A stretch of 35,636 nt of DNA from assembly GCA_030655145.1 (NCBI GenBank), contig JAURWD010000195.1:1-35636 (forward strand), read 5' to 3'. The position numbers were made by a program, and so were the translations under genes. The stretch comes from Ferruginibacter sp. GTDB lineage: Bacteria; Bacteroidota; Bacteroidia; Chitinophagales; Chitinophagaceae. How positions within the stretch are numbered: position 1 is the first letter of the stretch; every line of letters starts with the position of its first letter. Below the pieces are notes generated by a model. The model made no database searches. It was not told the origin of the DNA and saw only the letters and a list, made by a program, of their open reading frames with translations. Below are positions 1 to 10,400 of the stretch, in pieces.

Positions 1-860
1 GCCGGACTAAAGGCTTTATCAGCCTTTTCTACCGTGAATTTTTCGCCGATCTTTTCCAACAGTCCGTCTACACTATGCCCCGCGATGTCTTTCACCACCC
101 GGTTGTAATCCATAATATGCAACTGGTTGGAAGGAAATAAAGTTGTCAGGAACATATTGGCGCCTTCGGCAGCGGAAGCTCCCAGGGTTTGCCGAACCTT
201 TGCAGCGGAAGCGGCCCGGTGATGGCCGTCGGCGATATAGGTGCAGGGCACCAGTTCTTTAAAACATGTGCTGATCTTTTCAATGGTAGCAGCGTCGTTT
301 ACGATCCACACCGAGTGCTGAATGCCGTCGTCGGCAACCAAGTCGTACACCGGATTTTTGTCTTTTTTCCAGTGTAGTATCAGCGTATCAATTTCTTCAA
401 CATTACGGTAGGCCAGGAAAACATTGCCGGTTTGTGCGCCGGTAGTCGCGATATGATTGATGCGGTCCTGCTCCTTCTCGGGGCGGGTAAATTCGTGCTT
501 TTTGATGAGGTCATTTTCATAATCATCCACAGAACTCCCACATACAAGACCGGTCTGGCTGCGCCCGTTCATCACCAATTGATATATATAATAGCAAGGC
601 TTGCTTTCGCGGAATAAGATTTTACGGCTTATGAAAGCTTCCAGGTTTTTCCGGGCGGTTTCGTACACCTGTTTTGAATGGATGTCCACATCTTCAGGCA
701 GGTCGATCTCGCTTTTGGTAATGTGAAGGAAACTGCTGGGGTTGCCCTGCGCTTCAACTTTCGCCTCCTTGCTGTTCAACACATCGTAAGGACGTGAGGC
801 TACTTGTTTCGCATGCTGCGCCTCTGGTCTCAAGGCCTTAAACGGGTATATATTGATCAT
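1..860 (-). CDS. DUF1015 family protein, 3' end truncated by window start
   Basis: Open minus-strand frame from ATG at 860 running off the window: MINIYPFKALRPEAQHAKQVASRPYDVLNSKEAKVEAQGNPSSFLHIT..., with ...CTYIADGHHRAASAAKVR.... This is typical DUF1015. It is absent from the ORF track because it has no stop in the window. Confidence 0.88.
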   Translation of the reverse strand, partial: MINIYPFKALRPEAQHAKQVASRPYDVLNSKEAKVEAQGNPSSFLHITKSEIDLPEDVDIHSKQVYETARKNLEAFISRKILFRESKPCYYIYQLVMNGRSQTGLVCGSSVDDYENDLIKKHEFTRPEKEQDRINHIATTGAQTGNVFLAYRNVEEIDTLILHWKKDKNPVYDLVADDGIQHSVWIVNDAATIEKISTCFKELVPCTYIADGHHRAASAAKVRQTLGASAAEGANMFLTTLFPSNQLHIMDYNRVVKDIAGHSVDGLLEKIGEKFTVEKADKAFSP

Positions 861-894
861 TCTGGAAAATTATTTTGCTTAGAGTAAATATATT

Positions 895-2010
895 TTAATT
901 GTTTTGTTGCGCATGAAGTCGGGCAAAGTCCTGCATCGCTTCTACCAATACTTCTACACTTGACAGTGGAAGTGCATTGTATAAAGAAGCCCTGAAACCA
1001 CCAACAAGCCGGTGTCCCTTGATGCCGATTATGTTGCGTTCTTTTGTAAACGCCAGGAACGAGTCTTCAAGGGCTGGAGTATTCATCACGAAACAAACAT
1101 TCATCTTGCTGCGGTCTTCCCGCGCAACGGTTCCGGTGAACAATGGGTTGCGGTCGATCTCTGCATATAGAAGGTCGGCCTTGGTGATGTTTCGTTTTTC
1201 CATCGCCGCAACGCCACCCTGTTCTTTTAACCAGCGAAGCGTTAATAAGCAAACATAAATAGCAAACACAGGAGGCGTGTTGAGCATGCTTCCTTCTTTT
1301 ATGTGATTGCGATAGTCCATGATGGTAGGGATATTCCTGTTGATCCGGCCTAACATATTCTTATCTACAACAAGTAAGTTAACACCAGCAGGCCCCATGT
1401 TTTTTTGCGCCCCGGCATAGATCAAACTAAACGCGTTAAAATCCAGCTCGCGGCTAAAAATGTCGCTACTCATATCACCAACCAGGGGAATACTGGTTTT
1501 TGGAATCTTTTGCCACTGGCTTCCGTAGATCGTGTTGTTCGTCGTAATGTGGAAATAGGCTGCTTCATTGGGCACAGCAAAGTCTTTCGGTATCACCGTA
1601 TAGTTAGATTCTTTACCCGTGCAAACCACCTCAACTTTTCCAAAAAGGCGGGCCTCCTTGATGGCCTTTATTCCCCATACACCGGTATCCGCGTAGGCGG
1701 CTGTCTTTTTTTCGTCGAGCAAATTCATCGGCACCTGCATAAACTGCGTGGAGGCGCCACCGTGAAGAAACAATACTTCATGATCATCGTCCAGTTGCAT
1801 CAGTTCCCGTACCAGCGCCCTTGCTTCGTCCATAACGGCCTGGAAGGTGGCAGTGCGGTGACCGATCTCCAGGATGGACAGGCCGCTGTTGTTATAATTC
1901 AATACAGCTTCTGAAGCCTGGCGGAAAACTTCCTGTGGAAGGATGGAAGGACCTGCATTGAAATTATGGACAAGGTTGGTTTGAACGTTTGCGGCTGCTT
2001 GATCTGTCAT
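895..2010 (-). CDS. serC: Phosphoserine aminotransferase
   Basis: NFNAGPSILPQEVFRQASEAVLNYNNSGLSILEIGHRT...FLHGGASTQFMQVPMNLL...YAGAQKNMGPAGVNLLVV...HRLVGGFRASLYNALPLSSVEVL. The track start at 2166 is probably too far upstream. The ATG at 2010 (MTDQAAANVQ) lies just downstream of a TAnnTTTG-like element (minus strand, 2031-2024). Confidence 0.96.
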   Translation of the reverse strand: MTDQAAANVQTNLVHNFNAGPSILPQEVFRQASEAVLNYNNSGLSILEIGHRTATFQAVMDEARALVRELMQLDDDHEVLFLHGGASTQFMQVPMNLLDEKKTAAYADTGVWGIKAIKEARLFGKVEVVCTGKESNYTVIPKDFAVPNEAAYFHITTNNTIYGSQWQKIPKTSIPLVGDMSSDIFSRELDFNAFSLIYAGAQKNMGPAGVNLLVVDKNMLGRINRNIPTIMDYRNHIKEGSMLNTPPVFAIYVCLLTLRWLKEQGGVAAMEKRNITKADLLYAEIDRNPLFTGTVAREDRSKMNVCFVMNTPALEDSFLAFTKERNIIGIKGHRLVGGFRASLYNALPLSSVEVLVEAMQDFARLHAQQNN

Positions 2011-2199
2011 TGCAAATTTTTTGCAAAAATAACGAATGGTAAAGGAAGAATAAGTTTGAATTATTCTTTTGGCCGCTAATGCAGGCTGGATGCCATATTT
2101 TTTTCGGATGAGTGGGAAATCCAAACGCCGGTACGCCTGGAGAGAGAGGGGGGAGTTTCGATACAAATAATGCGGGGGAATTTTACTAAACGATGCTTG

Positions 2200-3168
2200 T
2201 TATTCCTCTTCTTTACCGATCATTTTGGCCGTGCTTTTCCAGGTTTGATTCAGCACTTCAAATTCCTTTAGCTCGGTTTCAGAAAACGTTTGATCGGCAA
2301 GTTCTTTCAGATCGGGTTGGCCTGCATTCACCCAGGCAGTGTACCAGAAAGAAGCCGTGCTTGCTATGGAAAGGCGCATACGGCGTTCAACCATGCCATT
2401 TAGTTGTTGATTGAACGCAATGGTGAAAGCCGTTGAGTACTGCCTCACCAGGGTACCGTTGCGGGCTTCGAAGGCATATTTTTTATCAGCAGGAAAACTG
2501 TTGGTCAGGCTGCGCTCGATGGTCAGCACAGAATCTGCGGCCAGCGCACTTTCCAGCACCCTTGCCCAAATGTAAGCGGACGGATTGCTGATATAATTCG
2601 CCTTGCCGATGAAGAAATCAAATTCCTTTTCCGCGAGTAACTCGGGCACACGGCTTTCCCAGAAGCCATGAATACCGCGTTGGTTGGTGTATTGCCCGTT
2701 GTGATTTGAATTGGCGTGTAGCGGTACATGTGAGTCTGCAACATAGTGACCTATTTCCGCGCTTGTCTTTAAGATGCGACTAAAATTTTTTTCTTTGAAA
2801 GCAGTCGTCAGGCGAAACAACATCCGCTGCAGGTGCCAGGGAACGATGCCAAATAAGTTGAGAGAGTCTTCGCCATATTTCGCGACCGCCTCATTCCAGT
2901 TCCGTGGAAGCTCAGGATACGGGTAAGCGCCGTAGTGATCGATGTCGATGTAGTGCCGCGGACCTTCCTCTGCAACCGCGTAGCGGCGCTTGTCGGGGTC
3001 AACCGCATGCTCGCTCAGGAATCCAATATTGGGCTTGTATAAAACCAGCATTTCCGGCGGAAGCAGGAACGTAGCGTAGAAGTTTATTTTTTGATGAGCG
3101 AAAAACCCCCAGCAATAACTTTTGAAACTGGCAAGGCAAAAACTGGTAATAAGGAGTAAATTTTTCAT
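2200..3168 (-). CDS. Zinc-dependent phospholipase C / S1-P1 nuclease-like secreted protein
   Basis: N-terminal signal peptide, then WGFFAHQKIN, ...GHYVADSHVPLHANSNHNGQYTNQRGIHGFWESRVPE..., a metal-binding His/Asp pattern typical of the PLC/S1-P1 fold. Confidence 0.7.
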   Translation of the reverse strand: MKNLLLITSFCLASFKSYCWGFFAHQKINFYATFLLPPEMLVLYKPNIGFLSEHAVDPDKRRYAVAEEGPRHYIDIDHYGAYPYPELPRNWNEAVAKYGEDSLNLFGIVPWHLQRMLFRLTTAFKEKNFSRILKTSAEIGHYVADSHVPLHANSNHNGQYTNQRGIHGFWESRVPELLAEKEFDFFIGKANYISNPSAYIWARVLESALAADSVLTIERSLTNSFPADKKYAFEARNGTLVRQYSTAFTIAFNQQLNGMVERRMRLSIASTASFWYTAWVNAGQPDLKELADQTFSETELKEFEVLNQTWKSTAKMIGKEEE

Positions 3169-3232
3169 CCCGGTTGATTACAACCGGAAAATAGGCAGCT
3201 GCCTCCAGAAGCACAACTAGGAAAAACCTCAG

Positions 3233-3865
3233 CTATATCTGGTGTTCTTCCACTACGACGGTTACCCCACCGCTCACTGCAAACTTCATAGACTGGGCGG
3301 CGCTGATATTCGTAATCGGTTTGATCCTGCTTTTCGGAATGATGTACACATTGCCGGCGACCGAATAGGACATGGGGATGTACACTGCCACATAGTCCTG
3401 GAAACCGAACTCTTCCATGTTCTCCCTGGTTATAAAGCCAATGCGCCACACATTGTTATCATCCACGTTGGCCAACACATTGTGCGTAAACTTTTTCTTT
3501 TCGCCGGCGAAGGCTTCAAAAAAATCTTTCAACGTTGAATAAATAAATTTTATCCCGGGCGTTTTCTCCAGCACTTTGTCAAAAGCATCTACCATACGGC
3601 TGATAATAAACGAAGAAGAAACGTATCCTACCCCGATCACCAGCCCGATCACAAGTATAAATCCAACGCCGGGGATGGTCCTGATATTTCCTTCTTTGTC
3701 TTCCATCAGGGAAGGCACGATTCCATGTATCAGGTTCGGCAAGATGCCATCAATAAAGCTGAATGCGGCAGCTATGGCCCAAAAAGTTATTGCGATTGGC
3801 GCTAAAATGAGCATGCCTTGCAGGAAATAATGAAACAACCTCCGATAGGCGCCTGTCTTTTTCAT
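3233..3865 (-). CDS. DUF502 family integral membrane protein
   Basis: MKKTGAYRRLFHYFLQGMLILAPIAITFWAI...PGVGFILVIGLVIGVGYVSSSFIISRMVDAFDKVLEKTPGIKFIYSTLKDFFEAFAGEKKKF matches the DUF502 pattern. The track start at 3922 is probably too far upstream. Confidence 0.85.
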   Translation of the reverse strand: MKKTGAYRRLFHYFLQGMLILAPIAITFWAIAAAFSFIDGILPNLIHGIVPSLMEDKEGNIRTIPGVGFILVIGLVIGVGYVSSSFIISRMVDAFDKVLEKTPGIKFIYSTLKDFFEAFAGEKKKFTHNVLANVDDNNVWRIGFITRENMEEFGFQDYVAVYIPMSYSVAGNVYIIPKSRIKPITNISAAQSMKFAVSGGVTVVVEEHQI

Positions 3866-3950
3866 AAGAGTTAATTTATCATCAAATATACTTGTTTGTA
3901 CCAGCGCCCCTAAAGTGATCAAATTGTTATGAATGGCAAATAATCTTGAT

Positions 3951-3978
3951 GGAAACTTGTGTTACGATGAAAGTTTCC
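3951..3978. promoter_or_regulatory. Inverted repeat GGAAACTT-N12-AAGTTTCC, candidate TetR-family operator
   Basis: Perfect 8-bp arms at 3951-3958 and 3971-3978, overlapping the -33/-7 spacer of the candidate promoter in front of the tetR-like gene. Confidence 0.6.
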
Positions 3979-3987
3979 TTAGTTTTG
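3957..3987 (+). promoter_or_regulatory. Candidate Bacteroidota-type promoter (-33 TTG, -7 TAGTTTTG) for the efflux operon
   Basis: TTG at 3957-3959, 20 nt spacer, TAGTTTTG at 3980-3987 (consensus TAnnTTTG). It lies just upstream of the internal ATG at 3997 of the TetR ORF. Confidence 0.5.
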
Positions 3988-3996
3988 CAACCGATT

Positions 3997-4638
3997 ATGA
4001 CAGACTTTGATACAGGGATAAGAATAAGAGAAAAGGCACGAGACCTTTTCATGCAGTTTGGCCTACGGAGCGTGAGTATGGATGACATAGCGACCGGCCT
4101 TGGAATGAGCAAGAAGACGATCTACCAATATTATGCCGATAAGGATGAGTTGATCGTCGCAGTGATCCACGAAGAAATTCAGCAGACGCAAACAACCTGT
4201 GAAAAGGATCGCCAGCAATCTTCGAATGCGGTTCATGAGTTGTTTTTGGCAATGGAGATGGTCGTCGAAATGTTCAGCGCTATGAATCCTTCGCTGCTTT
4301 TCGATATGCAGAAATACCATCCCCGTGCTTTTCTCCAGTTTCAAAAACATAAAAATGACTATGTATATGGAATGATCCGGGAAAATATCCTCCGCGGAAT
4401 AAAGGAGGAATTGTTTCGTCCTGAGATTCACGTAGACATTATGTCCCGATACCGGCTGGAAACGATGATGCTACCGTTTCACCCCGACTTTCACAGCAAA
4501 CTGAAATTCAACCTGGCCGAGGTAGAGGAAGAATTCATGGTCCATTTTTTATTCGGTATGGCATCTCCGAAAGGATATAAACTGATTCAAAAATATCAAC
4601 AAGAGCGAAAAAATCTTATTACCCATGGAAAAAATTAG
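3997..4638 (+). CDS. TetR/AcrR family transcriptional regulator
   Basis: MTDFDTGIRIREKARDLFMQFGLRSVSMDDIATGLGMSKKTIYQYYADKDELIVAVI is a canonical TetR N-terminal HTH. The track start at 3946 would place the operator and promoter inside the ORF, so 3997 is preferred. Confidence 0.9.
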   Translation: MTDFDTGIRIREKARDLFMQFGLRSVSMDDIATGLGMSKKTIYQYYADKDELIVAVIHEEIQQTQTTCEKDRQQSSNAVHELFLAMEMVVEMFSAMNPSLLFDMQKYHPRAFLQFQKHKNDYVYGMIRENILRGIKEELFRPEIHVDIMSRYRLETMMLPFHPDFHSKLKFNLAEVEEEFMVHFLFGMASPKGYKLIQKYQQERKNLITHGKN

Positions 4639-6034
4639 AAGACATACAGCCGGCTTTTTAGCCGTGGCTTTGATCACATTCAGCACTACACTTACTGCCC
4701 AAACGACAAATCAATTTTCGGTAAAGCAGGCCGTAGATTATGGGCTCAAAAATGCTGTGCAGGTTAAGAATGCCCTGTTAGACATTAAGATCCAGGAGCA
4801 AACAAATCGCGAGGTAACAGCCGCGGCTCTTCCACAGGTGAACGGTTCTATTGCTACCACCCGCTATTTCAATGTGCCGGTACAATCCATACCCAACTTT
4901 ATTGCTCCCGCTACGTATGGCGTGTTGGTGGATGAAGGCGTAAAAAATGGAAGTGGTACACCAATCATTGTTCCGAACGGTGGCAACTTTGGCAACCTCG
5001 CTTTACAGTTTGGAACTCCCTGGGTTGCGAGTGCGGGTCTTGACTTTTCACAGCTGTTATTTGATGGACAAGTTTTTGTTGGCTTGCAAGCGAGGAAAGC
5101 AGCCATGGATCTTTCCCGCGCCGCTGCGGAAGTAACCACGGAGCAGATAAAGGCAAATATTTATAAGATCTACTACCAGTTGGTAGTTGGCAAACAGCAA
5201 CTAACCAGCATCGACGCGAATATTGATCGCTTTGATAAATTGCTGCACGATACAAGAGAGATCTATAAAAATGGCTTTGCCGAAAAGCTGGATGTGGACA
5301 AACTGATCGTACAGCTGAATAACCTGAAGACGGAAAAGCTGAAAGTTGAGAACCAGTTAGCCGCGGGTAATTCCGGTTTGAAATTTCTGATGAACATGCC
5401 GCAGAAAGAAGAACTCGTATTGACTGATACCCTGAGTGAAGATGAAGTGAAAAATAATATCCTGGATGAGTCATACAGCTATGATGATCGCAAAGAGATA
5501 AAGCTACTCACCCTCTCCAGCAAACTAAATGCTTTCAACATCAAACGCCATAACCTTAGTCGCCTGCCAACTTTATCGGCGAGCGGTAGTTACCAGAAAA
5601 ATGCACAGCGCCAAACCTTTAACTTCTTTTCAAAAGGAGACTGGTTTACCGCCTCACTCGTAGGCCTGCGCCTGGCCGTTCCGATTTTTGATGGAAACGC
5701 CCGCAGGGCGAGATTAGAAAGCGCCCGCCTGACCTGGCAAAAATCTGAGAATAGTTTGCAGCAAGCAAAGGAGCAAATGGATAGCGAGATCATACAAGCC
5801 CGGATCAATATGAAAAGTGCGATCTCCACCATGGACGTGCAGCGGCAAAACATTCTCCTGGCAGAAGAAGTATTCAACACGACAAAACTTAAATACGACC
5901 AGGGCCTTGGTAGCAACCAGGAAATATACACCGCTCAAACGGAATTGAAGGTGGCACAGAACAATTATTACAGCGCTTTGTACGATGCGATCACTACGAA
6001 GGTTGATTATCTGAAAGCTGTCGGAAAGCTGTAA
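4625..6034 (+). CDS. TolC family outer membrane efflux protein
   Basis: Signal peptide, FSVKQAVDYGLKNAVQVKNALLDIKIQE..., long coiled-coil regions, ...GLRLAVPIFDGNARRARLESARLTWQKSENSLQQAKEQMDSEI..., KYDQGLGSNQEIYTAQTELKVAQNNYYSALYDAITTKVDYLKA. It is followed by adaptor and permease genes. Confidence 0.93.
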   Translation: MEKIRRHTAGFLAVALITFSTTLTAQTTNQFSVKQAVDYGLKNAVQVKNALLDIKIQEQTNREVTAAALPQVNGSIATTRYFNVPVQSIPNFIAPATYGVLVDEGVKNGSGTPIIVPNGGNFGNLALQFGTPWVASAGLDFSQLLFDGQVFVGLQARKAAMDLSRAAAEVTTEQIKANIYKIYYQLVVGKQQLTSIDANIDRFDKLLHDTREIYKNGFAEKLDVDKLIVQLNNLKTEKLKVENQLAAGNSGLKFLMNMPQKEELVLTDTLSEDEVKNNILDESYSYDDRKEIKLLTLSSKLNAFNIKRHNLSRLPTLSASGSYQKNAQRQTFNFFSKGDWFTASLVGLRLAVPIFDGNARRARLESARLTWQKSENSLQQAKEQMDSEIIQARINMKSAISTMDVQRQNILLAEEVFNTTKLKYDQGLGSNQEIYTAQTELKVAQNNYYSALYDAITTKVDYLKAVGKL

Positions 6035-6086
6035 ACAACATACACATGAACGGAACACTTAATCATACATCACTAAATACCATATA

Positions 6087-7286
6087 ATGAAACAATATTT
6101 AATAGTAGCAGCAGCACTGGTCATCCTTTCTTCCTGTGGAGCAGGCAAAAAAGATAAAGATGCCCAATTGAATGATAAAAAAGCTACGCTGGAAAAATTG
6201 AAGAAGGAAAAGACAACGCTTGATGACGAGATCATTGCGCTGGAAAAAGATATTACAAAACTCGACCCCGCCAGTTCCACTGCGCAAAAGCCAAAGTTGG
6301 TAGCCATCCAGGAATTACAGCCCGCTGTCTTTGATCATTTCATCGAGTTACAGGGACGCATAGACGCGGAGAACATCAGCTACATCAGTCCACGTACCGG
6401 CCCTGCCCAGGTGAAGGCCATCTATGTGCAAAAAGGAAGCTATGTAAAAAAGGGCCAGTTGTTATTAAAACTGGATGATGCCATCGTGCGCCAGAATTAT
6501 GCTGCCGCTAAGCAAGGCCTCGAAAGCATCAAAACGCAATTGTCGTATGCGAAGAACATCTATCAGCGCCAGAAGAATTTGTGGGATCAGAATATAGGAA
6601 CAGAGGTTCAGTTGATCACCGCGAAAAATAATGTCGCTACGCTCGAAAATCAATTGAAGAGCACCGAAGAGAATGTAAAAGTGGTACAGGAGCAATTAAA
6701 TACATCAAACGTGTACAGCGATGTAAGTGGTATTGCGAATGAAGTGAACATCAAGGTTGGTGAGATCTTCCAGGGGATGACGGCAACAGGAACACCACAG
6801 ATCAAGATCATCAATAATTCAGCCTTAAAGATCATCGGTAACATACCAGAGAACTATTTAAATAGCGTGAGCAACGGCACACCCGTGATCGCAGAAATAC
6901 CGGATGTCAATAAGAAATTCAATACAACTGTAAGTTTCGTCGGTGCCTCCATTGATCCATTGTCAAGAGGTTTTAATGTAGAAGCAAAACTGCCTTCTGA
7001 TCCTGCCCTGCGGCCGAACCAAATCGCGATGATGCGCATCAGGGATTACGAAGCCAAGAATACCATCTCCGTTCCGGTGTCGACTTTGCAGAATGATGAG
7101 AAAGGAAAATTCGTGATGGTTGCGGTAACGGAGAACGGCAAACTGATCGCACGCAAAAGGCCGGTGAACATCGGCTTGTTGAACAGTGATATTTTGGAAA
7201 TAAAAACCGGTCTGCAGGCAGGAGATAAACTGATCACAGAAGGTTTCCAAAGTTTATACGAAGGCCAGGTGATCACGACCCAGTAG
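6087..7286 (+). CDS. Efflux RND transporter periplasmic adaptor subunit (lipoprotein)
   Basis: Lipobox LSSC, coiled coil, ...YISPRTGPAQVKAIYVQKGSYVKKGQLLLKLDDAIVRQNYAAAKQGL..., ...GFNVEAKLPSDPALRPNQIAMMRI..., C-terminal ...GLQAGDKLITEGFQSLYEGQVI. Confidence 0.94.
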   Translation: MKQYLIVAAALVILSSCGAGKKDKDAQLNDKKATLEKLKKEKTTLDDEIIALEKDITKLDPASSTAQKPKLVAIQELQPAVFDHFIELQGRIDAENISYISPRTGPAQVKAIYVQKGSYVKKGQLLLKLDDAIVRQNYAAAKQGLESIKTQLSYAKNIYQRQKNLWDQNIGTEVQLITAKNNVATLENQLKSTEENVKVVQEQLNTSNVYSDVSGIANEVNIKVGEIFQGMTATGTPQIKIINNSALKIIGNIPENYLNSVSNGTPVIAEIPDVNKKFNTTVSFVGASIDPLSRGFNVEAKLPSDPALRPNQIAMMRIRDYEAKNTISVPVSTLQNDEKGKFVMVAVTENGKLIARKRPVNIGLLNSDILEIKTGLQAGDKLITEGFQSLYEGQVITTQ

Positions 7287-7426
7287 GAATAGTTGCTGCA
7301 GTTTTTTCAGCCGTCTAATTTCCACAGGCTGCCAAAAAAACTACAACAGCACCAGGTTAATTCTTGCGAAACAAATCATATCCAATCCCGCCTGTTTACC
7401 AAAACCAGGAGCGGCAAAATTATTTT

Positions 7427-10400
7427 ATGAGTACGTTAGAAAGTTTAAAAGAAAAATTCAAGGAATTTAAGCCCACTTCCTGGAGCATTAAAAACAGGAC
7501 GTCCATTTACCTCTTGATGGTGTTTGTTACCATGATCGGGGTGTACCAGTTTATCACCTTACCAAAAGAGCAGTTCCCGGATATCGTAATACCGACGATC
7601 TACGTGCAGACGATCTACGTGGGTAACTCGCCGAAAGATATCGAGAACCTGATCAGTAAGCCGATCGAGAAAGAACTGAAAGGCATTACCGGTGCAAAAG
7701 TGAATAAGGTAACGAGTAGTTCACAACAGGATTACTCAGCGATCACGGTAGAGTTCGCCACCGATGTAAAAGTCGATATCGCCTTACAGAAAGTAAAAGA
7801 TGCCATTGATAAAGCGAAGAAAGATCTGCCAACAGATCTCACAGAAGAACCAACAGCGCTCGAGGTTAGTTTTAGCGAACAACCGATCATGTACGTGAAT
7901 GTGAGTGGTAACTACGACCTGGTGCGCTTGAAAAAATATGCGGATGACCTGAAAGATAAACTTGAAGAGTTGTCACAATTAAACCGGGTAGATCTTGTGG
8001 GTGCACCCGAGCGGGAATACCAGATCAACGTGGACAATTATCGCATGCAGGCTTCAAATGTAACCTATGACGATATCGCGGGTGCGGTAAGCCGCGAGAA
8101 CCTCGACATCAGTGGTGGTTTATTGGATGTGGGAACTATGAAGCGGAACATTCAATTAAAGGGCCAGTTTAAATCTGCCTATGATATCGAAAATATCCTG
8201 GTGCGGAATACCAGCGGCTTCCCTATTTATCTCCGCGACATAGCGGTGATCAAAGACACGACAAAAGACAGGGAGAGTTATGCAAGGTTAAACGGCAAGA
8301 ATGTTATCACCCTGAATATCATTAAGCGTGCAGGCGAAAACCTGATCGAAACAAGTGATGCCGTTAAGCGGGTAACGCAGGAATTACAAGCAGCACAATT
8401 TCCAAAAGATCTCGACGTGGTGATCACGGGTGATCAAAGTAAAAGAACACGTGCCTCTTTTAATGAACTCGTTAACTCGATTGTTATCGGTTTTATACTG
8501 GTATTGCTGATCCTCATGTTTTTCATGGGCATCACCAACGCCTTCTTTGTGGCCTTGAGTGTGCCGCTCAGTATGTTCGTCGCCTTCCTGTTTTTACCGG
8601 CGGCCGATCTTATCGTGGGCAATCATGTTACCCTCAATTTCATGGTATTGTTTGCCTTGCTTTTTGGCCTGGGTATCATTGTGGATGATGCCATCGTGGT
8701 GATAGAAAATACGCACCGGATCTTTGTGCAGAGCAAGGGCACCATGACCTCGGAAAAGGCCGCGATGATGGCGGCAGGTGAGGTCTGGATCCCGGTACTT
8801 GCCGGAACGCTGACAACGCTGGCGCCGTTCGTTCCCTTACTTTTTTGGCCGGGTATCATTGGTAAGTTTATGATCTACCTGCCCACCATGCTCATATTTA
8901 CTTTATCTGCTTCCCTGATCGTAGCGTTTATTATGAACCCCGTTTTCGCGGTGGATTTCATGAACCACGAAGAAGGAGCACCAGAAAAGAAAAGTGCGAT
9001 TTTCCGCAAGCCGATCTTCTGGGCGATCATCGGGTTTGGTATTCTTTTCAACGTCATTGGTTTTTCAAAAAATGCAGGTCTGGAGGGTATTGTTACCGGT
9101 GAAGATGTTGTTGATCCGGGAAATGTGTATCACTTCTTTGGCAACCTGTTATTGTTTTTTGCCCTGGTGGTGGTTTTCACCCGGTACATATTGAATGGCG
9201 CCATCTCCCGCTTCCAGCACAATGCCTTGCCCTTCATCATGCAGCGGTACGAGGTGCTGCTGCGCTGGGCGCTTAAAGGTTGGAGACCAGTTTACCTATT
9301 ACTTGGTACAATCGCGTTATTTATTTTGTCGCTGGTGTTTTTCGCGGCCAGGAAGGTTCCTGTCGTGTTCTTCCCCGCCGGTGATCCTAACTTTATTTTC
9401 GTTTACCTGAAATTGCCGGTAGGTACCGGTGTTGACTATACAGATTCAATCACGCATGTATTGGAAACCCGTGTCAACAAAGTGCTGGCAATGGATAACG
9501 GTCGCACCAACCCATTGGTAGAGAGTGTGATCACGAACGTGGCTGTAGGCGCCGGCGATCCGCAATCGGGCGACCGCAGTACCCGCAGTGAGCTGGGACG
9601 TATCCAGGTGTCGTTTGTAGAATTTGAAAAAAGACATGGTAGGTCAACTAAACCATACCTTGATTCCATCAGGAATTCGCTGCGTGGTATTCCGGGTAGT
9701 GAAATTTCTGTTGCACAGGAACAGGGCGGACCGCCAACTGATCCACCGATCAATATTGAAATTGCAAGCGAGGAATTTGACGACCTCACAAAAACGGCCG
9801 TCTATTTGAAGAATTACCTCGATTCAATCGCCCTACCCGGCGTAGAAGAACTGAAGATGGACATTGATCTCAACAACCCGGAGATCTCACTAACGGTTGA
9901 CAGGGAACGGGCATTGATAGCAGGAGTGAGCAGCGCCCAGATCGGTATGCAATTGCGTACGGCGTTATTCGGTAGAGAAGCTTCTAAAATAAAGGAGGGC
10001 GAGGATGAATATAAGATCCAGATCCGCAATCAAAAGATGCAACGGAACACGCTCGGTGATCTCTTAAATATGGAACTTGTGTTTAGGGATATGGCCTCCG
10101 GCGGAATGGTAAAACGTGTGCCGATCAGCAGCGTGGTTAAGGTTGACCTTACCAGCACGTTAGGTAGTGTTAAAAGGAAAAATCAAAAACGCGTGATCGT
10201 GCTGCGCTCCAACGTTCTGACAGGTTATACGCCAACAGCGGTAAATGCTGAATTGACAAAGCGCATCGCGGAGTTCAAGAAAGTGCCGGATGGCGTCACT
10301 ATAAAACAAACCGGTGAAGGAGAACAACAGGCGGAAACGGGTGCCTTTCTTTTCAAAGCGCTTGTTATCGCACTTGTGTTGATCCTGTTCATTTTGGTTG

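Noticed and set aside
4965-5474. 169-aa ORF antisense to the TolC gene, and other nested ORFs in the track
   Set aside because: All lie inside well-supported coding frames and lack recognisable domains.
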